Source: Pseudomonadales bacterium | GTDB taxonomy: Bacteria; Pseudomonadota; Gammaproteobacteria; Pseudomonadales; Azotimanducaceae | Direction: 5' to 3' | DNA length: 64,000 nt | NCBI GenBank assembly: GCA_028285415.1 | Contig: JANQPF010000022.1 | Coordinates: 124,001-188,000 of the forward strand | Made by a program: the position numbers and the translations under genes | In this document: piece after piece, positions 8,023-15,790 of the stretch | Numbering within the stretch: position 1 is the first letter of the stretch | Layout: each line of letters begins with the position of its first letter | Notes under the pieces: generated by a model | The model's input: only the letters and a program-made list of their open reading frames with translations | What the model was told of the DNA's origin: nothing | Database searches by the model: none

Positions 8023-8823
8023 TCACAAAGCGGTGCCGCCGTCGATGCAGAGGTTTGCGCCGTTGATACCGCCGCCCAGATCCGACGCCAGGAGGAGCGC
8101 CATCGCAGCAATTTCCTCAACCGTGTTGAGGCGCTTGATCGCCGCCTCCTCGGCGTAGCTGTTCTTGAATTCTTCGTACGTTATCCCCATCGATTCGGCT
8201 GCCGCGGGTCCATTTTCCAGCATGAGGTCGGTTTCGACCCCGCCCGGGCTGATGGCGTTGCTTGTGATGCCTGCAGGACCGTATTCGAAAGCCACCGCCT
8301 TGGTAAATCCGTTCAACGCATGTTTGAACGTGATGTAGTGACTGACCGTTGCCTTGGCGGCCTGGCGGCCCTCGACGGACGAGATGTTGATGATCCGGCC
8401 CCAGCCGCGTGGCTCCATGTCTTTGAGCGCCCGGCGCGTCGCCCAGAAGGCGGAGTTCAGAATCCAGTCGCCGGCCTCGGCCCAGGCTGCGTCGCTGAGC
8501 GTCGCAACCGGCGCGTAGCCGGTTGAGCCGCCGGCGTTGTTGACGAGAATGTCCACCCTGCCGTAGCGGGCGATCGCCTCATCGACGACGTGCTCTACGT
8601 CTGTCTGGCTGGTGACGTCGCCTGCCACGAAAAAGGCGTTGTCGCCGGCATCCATTTCGGTGAGGGCCTGAGCCCCTTTGTCCGCGCTCCGGCCGTTCAC
8701 GACAACCTGAGCGCCCGCAGCCAGATAGGCGTCGGCAATACCCCGCCCGATGCCCCGGGTGCCGCCGGTGACAACGGCAACCTTCCCTGTGAGATCGACG
8801 GTGGACAGGTTTCCCTGGGTCAT
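8023..8823 (-). CDS. short-chain dehydrogenase/reductase
   Basis: A 266-residue classical SDR. The cofactor motif TGGTRGIG lies at residues 19-26, the structural NNAG at 95-98, and the catalytic Ser148/149, Tyr163 and Lys167 (YITFK) are all present. It ends GANLCIDGGTAL, the usual C-terminal strand. The arginine in the glycine-rich motif and NGRS after the second strand suggest NADP(H) preference, which is an inference. It diverges from the next SDR gene, 70 bp away. The substrate is unknown; a hydroxy/keto interconversion in lipid or steroid metabolism fits the surroundings. Confidence 0.9.
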   Translation of the reverse strand: MTQGNLSTVDLTGKVAVVTGGTRGIGRGIADAYLAAGAQVVVNGRSADKGAQALTEMDAGDNAFFVAGDVTSQTDVEHVVDEAIARYGRVDILVNNAGGSTGYAPVATLSDAAWAEAGDWILNSAFWATRRALKDMEPRGWGRIINISSVEGRQAAKATVSHYITFKHALNGFTKAVAFEYGPAGITSNAISPGGVETDLMLENGPAAAESMGITYEEFKNSYAEEAAIKRLNTVEEIAAMALLLASDLGGGINGANLCIDGGTAL

Positions 8824-8893
8824 GTTGCTCCCCCTTTGGATTTGGCCAGACTTTAACCTAATCTATGGGTTTGTGAATTCGTGAGGGGAACCG

Positions 8894-9655
8894 ATGGGAC
8901 GACTGGATGGCAAGGTGGCGCTCGTGACGGGTGCCGCGTCCAACCCGGGACTTGGCTACAGCACGGCGCTCAGACTCGCCGAAGAGGGCGCCAAGCTCGT
9001 GGTCACCGACATCGATGAGGCCGGGGCAGCCGCCTGCGCCACGGCCATCGAGGATGCCGGCGGACAGGCGATCTCGCTGCGCCAGGATGTGATCGTCGAG
9101 GACGACTGGGCGGCGACGATGGCAGCGGCGGACGACGCCTTCGGGGGGATGGACGTGGTGGTCAACAATGCGGGAATTGCCGTGCTGGTGCCCATTGAGC
9201 AGATGACGCTCGAGCAGTGGAACCGCCAGATTGAGGTCAACCTCACTTCGGTGTTCCTCGGCTGCAAATACGCGATAGCAGCGATGAAAGCGCGCGGCGG
9301 CAGCATCATCAATCTCTCTTCGGTGGCGGGCCTTGTCGGGATGCAGACCTGCGTGGCCTACGGCGCAGCCAAGGGCGGGGTGCGTATCATGTCCAAGTCG
9401 ATTGCCATGGAAGCCGCGCAATACAACATCCGCTGCAATTCGGTGCATCCGGGGGTCATCTGGACGAATATGCAGGCCCAGGCGACAGGTGCAAACGACC
9501 CGGCGAGTCTGGAGACGGGACCGCTGCGGATTCCGCTGCAGCGTGCCGGCGAGCCCCTGGATATTGCCAACTGCATTCTGTATCTCGCGTCGGACGAGTC
9601 GAACTACGTGACCGGTGCGGAGTTTGTCGTCGATGCCGGGATGACAGCGCAATAA
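8894..9655 (+). CDS. short-chain dehydrogenase/reductase
   Basis: A 253-residue SDR with a glycine-rich loop carrying a two-residue variation (TGAASNPGLGYSTA, residues 12-25). Asp39 after strand two (VVTDID) indicates NAD(H) preference. NNAG is at 91-94, catalytic Ser142/143, and Tyr156/Lys160 (YGAAK). It ends GAEFVVDAGMTAQ. The gene starts a tight plus-strand operon: the HAD gene begins 1 bp after its stop, followed by overlapping kinase and SDR genes. It is therefore likely to oxidise or reduce an intermediate of the same pathway. Confidence 0.9.
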   Translation: MGRLDGKVALVTGAASNPGLGYSTALRLAEEGAKLVVTDIDEAGAAACATAIEDAGGQAISLRQDVIVEDDWAATMAAADDAFGGMDVVVNNAGIAVLVPIEQMTLEQWNRQIEVNLTSVFLGCKYAIAAMKARGGSIINLSSVAGLVGMQTCVAYGAAKGGVRIMSKSIAMEAAQYNIRCNSVHPGVIWTNMQAQATGANDPASLETGPLRIPLQRAGEPLDIANCILYLASDESNYVTGAEFVVDAGMTAQ

Positions 9656-9656
9656 C

Positions 9657-10448
9657 ATGCAGGTCAGAGGTATATTTTTCGATCTGGGGGGTACGCTCTT
9701 CAGCTACCTTGGCCGTCCGGCCGTCGCATCCGGGGGTGAGCCGCGCAGCGACGAAGAAAAGAAGAGGCGCCGCGGCAGAGGCGGCGGCATCGGCTTTGTG
9801 ATGCGCGAGCTCGGTATACAGGCGACGCCCGAGGAGGTTGGTGCAGCCTGGGGCAAGGCCAACAAAAACGTGGGTGAACGTTATGGCGCGCAGTCCTACT
9901 TCCTGCACAAGGATCTGTTTCGCGACACGTTGACGCATTTCTTGAACGACTTCGATCACCAACCGAGTGAATCGTTGCTGGAAGAGTTCCACATCCGCCA
10001 GCGCGACGCGATGCTCGAGAACCTGCCGATCCGCGACGAGACCCACGAGGCCCTCAAGGCGTTGAAGGAGCGCGATCTGTATTTATCGATCGTTTCCAAC
10101 ATCGACGACGACTATCTCTATCCGCTGGTTGAAAGGCATAGCCTCGATGGGCTCCTCGACCACTGCACGAGCTCCGAGGAAGCTCGCTCCTGCAAACCGG
10201 ATACTCGAATATTTCACTATTCGCTCGACAAAAGCGGCTTGGAACTGGGAGACGTGCTTTTTGTCGGGGATTCGCTCCATCACGACGTGGCCGGCGCTGA
10301 CAAGGTGGGAATGCGCTCGGTGCGCATCGTTGAAGAAGGTGTGGAAACTCCGCTGACCCACGGACTCGAGGTGACGGCCGAACCCCATTTCGAGATCACC
10401 AACCTCAACGAACTCATTCACATCGTGGACGAGCTCAATGGCAGCTGA
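9657..10448 (+). CDS. HAD-superfamily hydrolase
   Basis: A 263-residue HAD hydrolase. Motif I is FFDLGGTLF with nucleophile Asp9. The usual second aspartate of DxD phosphatases is Gly11, so general acid catalysis must differ, as in dehalogenase-type or some ACAD10-like HAD domains. Motif II is SIVSN, motif III lysine lies in SCKPD and motif IV is VGDSLHHDVAGA. An unusual basic insertion (EEKKRRRGRGGG, near residues 38-49) follows motif I. The gene overlaps the kinase by 11 bp. In animal ACAD10 a HAD domain and an APH kinase domain are fused in this same order, so the two products may act on one hydroxyacyl substrate. Confidence 0.85.
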   Translation: MQVRGIFFDLGGTLFSYLGRPAVASGGEPRSDEEKKRRRGRGGGIGFVMRELGIQATPEEVGAAWGKANKNVGERYGAQSYFLHKDLFRDTLTHFLNDFDHQPSESLLEEFHIRQRDAMLENLPIRDETHEALKALKERDLYLSIVSNIDDDYLYPLVERHSLDGLLDHCTSSEEARSCKPDTRIFHYSLDKSGLELGDVLFVGDSLHHDVAGADKVGMRSVRIVEEGVETPLTHGLEVTAEPHFEITNLNELIHIVDELNGS

Positions 10449-11589
10449 ACGGGAGTATTTGCCCGAAACGCCGGAGGAGCTCACGAGCGACTGGCTCGGC
10501 TCGGTGTTGAATGGTCCCGTGCAGGCGGTGGAGCAGAACGTGCTTGGTGCAGGTCAGGGATTCATGGGAGACGTGCTGCATCTCGTGCTCACGAGCGCGT
10601 CGCCTGACGTGCCGAAACATCTGGTTGCCAAGCTGCCGAAGAAAGCCAATCGAACGATGGGTGAGCTCATCGGTGTGTACGAACGCGAAATCATGTTTTT
10701 TCGCGAGTTCGGTGAGGCGGTGCCCATACGGCTGCCGAGGCTCTTTTTCAGCGAGTTCGACCGCGACAAAGGCTCCGAGAACCAGCGGGAGATCCTGCGT
10801 CAGGCTGACAAGATACCGCGCTTCATGAGCGGTGCCCTGACGTTCGTCGGGCGACTCATTGCGGGCGCCAAAAAGCGCCGGTATATGCTCCTCATCGAAT
10901 ATCTGGAAGGGATGGAACCCGGCGATCAGCTTGCGGGGCTAGATGTCGAAGGGTGTCGTCGGGTGCTCGAATCCATTGCCCCGATGCATGGCAAGTACTG
11001 GGGTGACAGTGCGCTCGAAGGACACTTCTGGCTGCTGGAGCTGGACATCGACGCACGGATGCGGCACGGCATATTCAACCAGCACATCGACGCCTTCAAG
11101 AAGCTCGTGGACGAGAGCGTTCACCACCACCTCGACTGGCTGCGCGAGCACAACGAGGCGTTGATGCGCCGGTTTGTTGCTGATGCACCAACGACGCTCC
11201 TGCACTGTGATTTGCGCCTCGACAACGTCGTATTCGACGGCCCGGAGTGCGCGTTCATCGATTTTCAGCTCGTGCGCATGGGACCGGCGGCGTATGACGT
11301 CGCCTATTTCCTCACGAGCGCGCTCTCCGAGGACGCGGATGCGGACGTCGTCGACAGTCTGCTGAGGAGCTACTTTCAGGCGCTCGGCGTTGCCGACTAT
11401 ACGTTTGAGGCATTCAAGCGGGACTACAGTCGGGCCGTGCTGCTGATTCTGGCCGGGCTTTCCAGTGCGGATGACGTCGAATTCGAGAACGAACGGGGCG
11501 AATCGATGATGGCGGCCTGGATGCGGCGCCTCAGCGCGCGGGCGGCAGCAGTGAAACTTGCAGACATCGAGTATCAGGAGGCAGGGTGA
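10438..11589 (+). CDS. APH/ecdysteroid-kinase-like phosphotransferase
   Basis: A complete 383-residue kinase-fold protein. The nucleotide-binding lysine region is KHLVAKLPKK (about 60-69). The catalytic loop LLHCDLRLDNVVF gives His256, Asp258 and Asn263, and the metal-binding Asp275 lies in FIDFQ, where aminoglycoside kinases usually have DW. This pattern suits the branch containing ACAD10/11 kinase domains and bacterial hydroxyacyl-CoA kinases such as LvaA. The start overlaps the HAD gene and the end overlaps the following SDR (GTGA), which implies translational coupling. Phosphorylation of a hydroxyl group on an acyl chain is the favoured but unproven role. It is a paralogue of the partial gene at 1-391. 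Confidence 0.85.
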   Translation: MAAEREYLPETPEELTSDWLGSVLNGPVQAVEQNVLGAGQGFMGDVLHLVLTSASPDVPKHLVAKLPKKANRTMGELIGVYEREIMFFREFGEAVPIRLPRLFFSEFDRDKGSENQREILRQADKIPRFMSGALTFVGRLIAGAKKRRYMLLIEYLEGMEPGDQLAGLDVEGCRRVLESIAPMHGKYWGDSALEGHFWLLELDIDARMRHGIFNQHIDAFKKLVDESVHHHLDWLREHNEALMRRFVADAPTTLLHCDLRLDNVVFDGPECAFIDFQLVRMGPAAYDVAYFLTSALSEDADADVVDSLLRSYFQALGVADYTFEAFKRDYSRAVLLILAGLSSADDVEFENERGESMMAAWMRRLSARAAAVKLADIEYQEAG

Positions 11590-12437
11590 AGCTCAAAGAC
11601 CAGGTTGCCATCGTCACTGCCGCAGGTCGCGGCATCGGCAAAGGTATCGCGCTGGCGCTGGCCCGGGAAGGCGCCAGAGTGGCGGTCAATTCATATGGCG
11701 CGGAGACGACCGCGGGCACGGTGCGTGAGATCGAAGCGCTCGGCGCTGAATCGCTGGGCGTGCCGGGAGACATCACCGACCCTGACAAGATGGTGGAATT
11801 GCGTGATACGGTGCTCAGCGCCTGGGGACAGATCGATATTCTGGTCAATAACGTCGGTGCAGGTCCCAAGGACGCCATCGAGCCCGAACAGCATGAGCTG
11901 GGTCTAGCCGCAGCGCTCTGGGATGCGCTCTATGCGCAGAACCTCAAACCGGTCGTGCTGATGTCGGAGGCGGTCATCCCGCACATGAAGTCGCGTCAGC
12001 GCGGCAAGCTCGTCACCATCGGATCCATCGCGGGCCGTGCGTCGCTATCGGACAAGATGCTCGAAACGTTTGTGCATCCGTCTTACGGTGCGATGAAAGC
12101 AGCGATATCAAACTACACGCAGACCCAGGCAGAGCTTCTTGGACCGCACAACATCAACGTCAATTCCGTGTGTCCCGGCATCGTCTATACCGATGCCTGG
12201 GCGGGGAACGCAGAGCGTGCGGTGGCAACCATACCCGACTATGCCGGACAGGAACCGCGGGCATGGTTCGATGGCATTGCGCGGGGTGACTATCCGGAGG
12301 TGTTCGACCGCACGCCGCTCCGGCGCGAGCAGACGGTGGAAGACATCGGTAATGCGGTGGTTTTCCTGGTTTCCGAGGACTCGATGAACATCACCGGGCA
12401 GTCGCTCATGGTCGACGGGGGCATGGTCAAACTCTGA
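11586..12437 (+). CDS. short-chain dehydrogenase/reductase
   Basis: A 283-residue SDR starting at GTG 11586, which overlaps the kinase stop by 4 bp. The glycine-rich motif is TAAGRGIG (11-18), NNVG takes the place of NNAG (88-91), and Ser147, Tyr167 and Lys171 (YGAMK) form the active site. An insertion between the active-site serine and tyrosine (RASLSDKMLETFVHPS) makes it longer than the usual 250 residues. It ends SLMVDGGMVKL. As the last gene of the operon it probably handles the product or precursor of the kinase/HAD pair, as LvaD does in levulinate catabolism. This functional link is inference. Confidence 0.88.
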   Translation: MKLKDQVAIVTAAGRGIGKGIALALAREGARVAVNSYGAETTAGTVREIEALGAESLGVPGDITDPDKMVELRDTVLSAWGQIDILVNNVGAGPKDAIEPEQHELGLAAALWDALYAQNLKPVVLMSEAVIPHMKSRQRGKLVTIGSIAGRASLSDKMLETFVHPSYGAMKAAISNYTQTQAELLGPHNINVNSVCPGIVYTDAWAGNAERAVATIPDYAGQEPRAWFDGIARGDYPEVFDRTPLRREQTVEDIGNAVVFLVSEDSMNITGQSLMVDGGMVKL

Positions 12438-12530
12438 ACGCGCCCGCTGGGGCTGAGTGACACGTCCCAGGGAACGGCGTAAGCTCGGGGCGTCTTGCTG
12501 CAGTTTGGGCCTACAGTCAGGGGAGAAACC

Positions 12531-14267
12531 ATGGGCGTCATTCTTCGCGGGCTCACCGCGCTTATCTTAACTTCTGTTTGTAGCGTTGCGATGGCGCTGC
12601 CGCCGGACAGCCGGGTGGAGAACTTTCGGCTGCTCGATCATCAAGGTGGCTCACACGAGCTCTACTACTTCAGCGATGCACCGGCGCTGGTGCTGATGTC
12701 GCACAGCAGCACCTGCAAAGCGGCTGAGCCGAGCCTCGAGCGTTTCAAGGCGCTGCAGGTGCAGTACGCCGACGCGGGCGTCGAATTCATGCTCCTGAAC
12801 TCAGCGGACGACCGCAACCTGATCCGCGCGCATGCAAACCGCCTGGGTCTTGACGCGCCCGTGTTGATGGATGCAACGCAGATCATCGGCGAGGCGCTCG
12901 CCATGACCCGCGCCGGTGAGCTCTTGCTGATTGAACCTGCCAGCTGGACGGTCAAATACCGCGGGGATGCCGAGACGGGGGCGGATGCCTTGCAGGCGCT
13001 ATTGGCGGGTGCAAGCGTACCTTCGACGGGAACTCCGATCACCGGCTGTGACGTTGATCTGCCGGAGCTCGCCCGTCGTGACTCTCATGCGGAGATTTCG
13101 TATGCGAATGACATTGCACCCATCCTCAAAGACAACTGCGTGACGTGTCACCGCGAAGGGGGCATTGGTCCCTGGGCGATGAACAACTACGACATGGTGC
13201 GTGGCTTTTCGCTGATGATCCGCGAAGTCGTGCGCACCCAGCGCATGCCGCCCTGGCATGCGGACCCGCACCATGGGGAGTTCGTCAACGACCGCTCGAT
13301 GAGTGCCGACGACGTCCGCACGCTCGTCCACTGGATCGAAGCGGGTGCACCCCGGGGAGAGGGTGAAGATCCGCTCCTCGAAAGGGCGAGCTATCCGCAA
13401 TGGGCGCTGGGCGAGCCTGACGTCATCATCGAAATCCCGGCAGAAGACGTTCCTGCAACCGGCGTTGTCGATTACAAGTACAAGATGGTCGACAACCCGC
13501 TCACCGAAGACGTCTGGGTGCGGGCTTCGGAAATCCTGCCCGGCGATCGCAGCGTGCTGCATCATGTCATTACCCGCTTCGGGACCATGGAAACCGCGGG
13601 CCCGCGGACAGGCCGCCTCAAGCGTGGCAGCGGCGGTGGGCTGGGCGGCTACGTGCCGGGCGCGGTGGCGCGTGAGTATCCGCAAGACACCGGGACGTTC
13701 CTGCCCGCGGACGCCACGTTCGAATTTCAGATGCACTACACCACGTCGGGCAAAGCGGCTACGGATGTCTCCCGCATTGGCCTGTATCTCTACGATGAGC
13801 CACCGAAATACGCCATGAGCGGCATGGTGCTGGCCAATCCTCGCATCAACATCCCAGCCGGGGCTGCCAACCACGCTGAAATCATGGCACGCACGCTCAA
13901 GGACGACGTTCTGCTCTACAGCCTGCTGCCGCATGCTCACTACCGCGGCAAGGCTTCGGAGTTTGTTGCGCACTATCCCGACGGGACGACAGAAAAGCTG
14001 GTATCGGTACCGCGCTACGACTTCAACTGGCAGACCACGTACGTACTGAAAGAGCCAAAGGTGCTGCCGGCCGGTACGCGAATCGTGCATCGGACGTGGT
14101 GGGACAATTCCTCCCGGAATCCGGCCAATCCGGATCACACTCGTAACGTGCCGTGGGGTCGCCAGTCCTGGGACGAGATGCTGTTCGGTGCGATGAGCTT
14201 CAGAGTACTCGAAGCCGAGGAGCGTACGCTGCAACAGACCGGCAGCGCGCCGGTTGGCGGAGAGTAA
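12531..14267 (+). CDS. exported thioredoxin-fold / cytochrome c / PHM-like copper monooxygenase fusion
   Basis: A 578-residue secreted protein. A signal peptide occupies about residues 1-22 (LTALILTSVCSVAMALP). A redoxin/thioredoxin-fold region (25-160) carries Cys62 in HSSTCKAAEP. A haem motif CVTCH (203-207) follows, with Met239 (RMPPW) as possible axial ligand. The last 300 residues match copper type II ascorbate-dependent monooxygenases: His344-His345 (VLHHV), His402 (QMHYT), His468-x-His470 (PHAHY) and Met550 (DEMLF). These correspond to the CuH and CuM ligands of peptidylglycine monooxygenase. Hydroxylation of an unknown substrate in the periplasm with electrons supplied by the attached haem is a reasonable inference. 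ATG 12531 follows GGGGAGA. Confidence 0.85.
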   Translation: MGVILRGLTALILTSVCSVAMALPPDSRVENFRLLDHQGGSHELYYFSDAPALVLMSHSSTCKAAEPSLERFKALQVQYADAGVEFMLLNSADDRNLIRAHANRLGLDAPVLMDATQIIGEALAMTRAGELLLIEPASWTVKYRGDAETGADALQALLAGASVPSTGTPITGCDVDLPELARRDSHAEISYANDIAPILKDNCVTCHREGGIGPWAMNNYDMVRGFSLMIREVVRTQRMPPWHADPHHGEFVNDRSMSADDVRTLVHWIEAGAPRGEGEDPLLERASYPQWALGEPDVIIEIPAEDVPATGVVDYKYKMVDNPLTEDVWVRASEILPGDRSVLHHVITRFGTMETAGPRTGRLKRGSGGGLGGYVPGAVAREYPQDTGTFLPADATFEFQMHYTTSGKAATDVSRIGLYLYDEPPKYAMSGMVLANPRINIPAGAANHAEIMARTLKDDVLLYSLLPHAHYRGKASEFVAHYPDGTTEKLVSVPRYDFNWQTTYVLKEPKVLPAGTRIVHRTWWDNSSRNPANPDHTRNVPWGRQSWDEMLFGAMSFRVLEAEERTLQQTGSAPVGGE

Positions 14268-14385
14268 CAGGCGGTTGTTGGGTACGTCAGACGAGCCCTC
14301 ATGCGTTGCGGTATCGAAACTCCGCGTTTCCCGAACCCGGGGTAGCGGTTAGACTGCCGCGTCTTTCAGATCAAAGGAGTATGGC

Positions 14386-14709
14386 GTGCGATACGCTGGA
14401 GTTGTTGTTTTCCTGGCTGGTGCCGTTGCGCTGAGCGCGCCGGCCGGCGTGGCTGCGGATACGGTTGGCTCATCGCAGGAGCCGATACTGCTTGCGCAGG
14501 TCGATCAAGGCGCCGAGCAGGCGGCTGAGAAATCCAAGAAGTCGAAGCCCAAGCGTGAGTGTCGCCGGGTACGCGTCACGGGCTCGCGTGTCAAAGAGCG
14601 GGTCTGCAGATCGCCAGAGGAGTGGGAGCGGGTTGATCGGAGCGTGCGTGAAAACGTCGACCGTGCATTCGAAGGCAGTAACCGTAATACGACGGGCGGC
14701 GACTCGTAG
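14386..14709 (+). CDS. small exported basic protein, unknown
   Basis: A 107-residue protein starting at GTG 14386 with AAAGGAG upstream. A signal peptide (RYAGVVVFLAGAVALSAPAG, ending near AADTVG) precedes a highly charged mature part with KSKKSKPKRECRRVRVTGSR. This contains a two-cysteine patch (ECRRV and RVCRSP). The C-RRVRVTGSR-x-V-C pattern recurs in small periplasmic proteins of gammaproteobacteria, but no function is known to me. It lies 118 bp after the monooxygenase fusion and 15 bp ahead of the GNAT gene. Confidence 0.7.
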   Translation: MRYAGVVVFLAGAVALSAPAGVAADTVGSSQEPILLAQVDQGAEQAAEKSKKSKPKRECRRVRVTGSRVKERVCRSPEEWERVDRSVRENVDRAFEGSNRNTTGGDS

Positions 14710-14724
14710 GGCCGGCGCTGGAGC

Positions 14725-15219
14725 ATGTTCATCCGTCATGCGCGCGAAGAAGATCAGGACGACGTGCTTACCGTCGTGGGTGCGGCGTTTCACCGCCAGG
14801 ACGAAGCGGTGCTCGTCGCGCACCTGCGCGATAATGACGACATTGTTCTGGAGTTTGTCGCCGAAATGGCGGAATCCACAGTCGGACACGTCGTTGCTTC
14901 CCCCATGACCGTTGCGGGCAACGCCACGGATTATCTCGGCGTCGCGCCGCTATCGGTCAAACCGGAGTGGCAGTCGCATGGCATCGGTACGGGCTTGATG
15001 CAGTTTCTCATTGAGGCTGCGAAAGATGCAGGCTACAAGGCGCTCTTTCTGCTCGGCGAGCCGGAATACTACAAGCGGTTCGGTTTTACGCGGTCGCATC
15101 TCGACAACGAGTACAACGCGACGGACAGCTTCATGCACCTCGAGCTTGAGACCGGCGCGCTCACCGGCGTCTCGGGGCTTGCCCAATACGCCCCCGCTTT
15201 TCGTTCCGCCAGTGTGTGA
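14725..15219 (+). CDS. GNAT-family N-acetyltransferase
   Basis: A 164-residue GNAT protein of the YhbS-like type. It starts FIRHAREEDQDDVLTVV. The acetyl-CoA pyrophosphate loop is visible as LSVKPEWQSHGIGTGLM (Q/RxxGxG/A), and the family signature GEPEYYKRFGFTRS follows. The acceptor is unknown. The stop codon overlaps the start region of the next small gene, so the cluster 14386-15726 of small genes is probably one transcript. Confidence 0.88.
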   Translation: MFIRHAREEDQDDVLTVVGAAFHRQDEAVLVAHLRDNDDIVLEFVAEMAESTVGHVVASPMTVAGNATDYLGVAPLSVKPEWQSHGIGTGLMQFLIEAAKDAGYKALFLLGEPEYYKRFGFTRSHLDNEYNATDSFMHLELETGALTGVSGLAQYAPAFRSASV

Positions 15220-15448
15220 CGAATCGACCGATCTCGGATTCACGTATCAGGTCCTGAAGAACGGATCGGTACAGATCATGCGTCACGGCAGGCCGGCCAT
15301 GACGGTTGGCGGCCGTGACGCCGTGAAGTTGCAAAACAAATGTGCCAACGCGGAAGGCGCTGATCTGCAGCTCTTGCTTGCGCGTGCCTCGGGGCAGTTC
15401 AAATTCGGCAACGAGAAGGCAGCCAAAGACAAACGTTCAGGGAGGTAA
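15212..15448 (+). CDS. small conserved-looking cytosolic protein, unknown
   Basis: A 78-residue protein. The only start before the conserved part is GTG 15212, overlapping the GNAT stop by 8 bp in another frame. No clear ribosome-binding site is seen, which fits translational coupling. The pattern TYQVLKNGSVQIMRHGRPA ... LLLARASGQFKFGNEKA (strand, HGRxA, then a helix ending in a basic GNxxxG segment) looks like a compact alpha/beta protein that I have seen annotated only as hypothetical. It ends 2 bp ahead of the DUF2277 gene. Confidence 0.65.
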   Translation: MCDESTDLGFTYQVLKNGSVQIMRHGRPAMTVGGRDAVKLQNKCANAEGADLQLLLARASGQFKFGNEKAAKDKRSGR

Positions 15449-15450
15449 TC

Positions 15451-15726
15451 ATGTGCCGGAACATCAAAGTGCTGCACAACTTCGAGCCGCCGGCGACGGA
15501 CGAGGAGATCCGGGCTGCAGCGTTGCAGTTTGTCCGCAAGGTCAGTGGCTCCACGAAACCCTCGCAGGCGAACGCCGCGGTGTTCGCACAGGCGGTCGAC
15601 GACGTGACCGATGTCGTCCGCGATCTGCTGGGTGCGCTGACCACCTCCGCGCCGCCGAAAAACCGGGAGGAGGAAGCAGAAAAACGACGACAGCGCTCTC
15701 AGCGCCGGTTTGCGCGCGCCGAGTGA
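15451..15726 (+). CDS. DUF2277 family protein
   Basis: A 91-residue protein that begins MCRNIKVLHNFEPPATDEEI and continues with AALQFVRKVSGSTKPSQAN, the characteristic opening of DUF2277. GGGAGG lies just upstream of ATG 15451. The C-terminus is very basic and glutamate-rich (REEEAEKRRQRSQRRFAR). The function of the family is unknown. The invariant CRNIKxLxNFxPPAT segment suggests a metal- or nucleic-acid-binding role, but this is speculation. Confidence 0.9.
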   Translation: MCRNIKVLHNFEPPATDEEIRAAALQFVRKVSGSTKPSQANAAVFAQAVDDVTDVVRDLLGALTTSAPPKNREEEAEKRRQRSQRRFARAE

Positions 15727-15790
15727 GTATCTGCAAAATTGGCCTTCGCGGCGTACAATTCTCCGATTGACGTACCATCGGGAGAGGTTC

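Noticed and set aside
12999-14234. 411-codon minus-strand open frame opposite the copper monooxygenase
   Set aside because: Composition (His/Arg/Val-rich) mirrors the coding strand; the plus strand has all copper and haem ligands.
15212-15448. Read-through extension of the GNAT protein through its TGA
   Set aside because: The downstream small gene is in a different frame from GNAT and overlaps its stop codon, so it is a separate gene and not a recoded extension.
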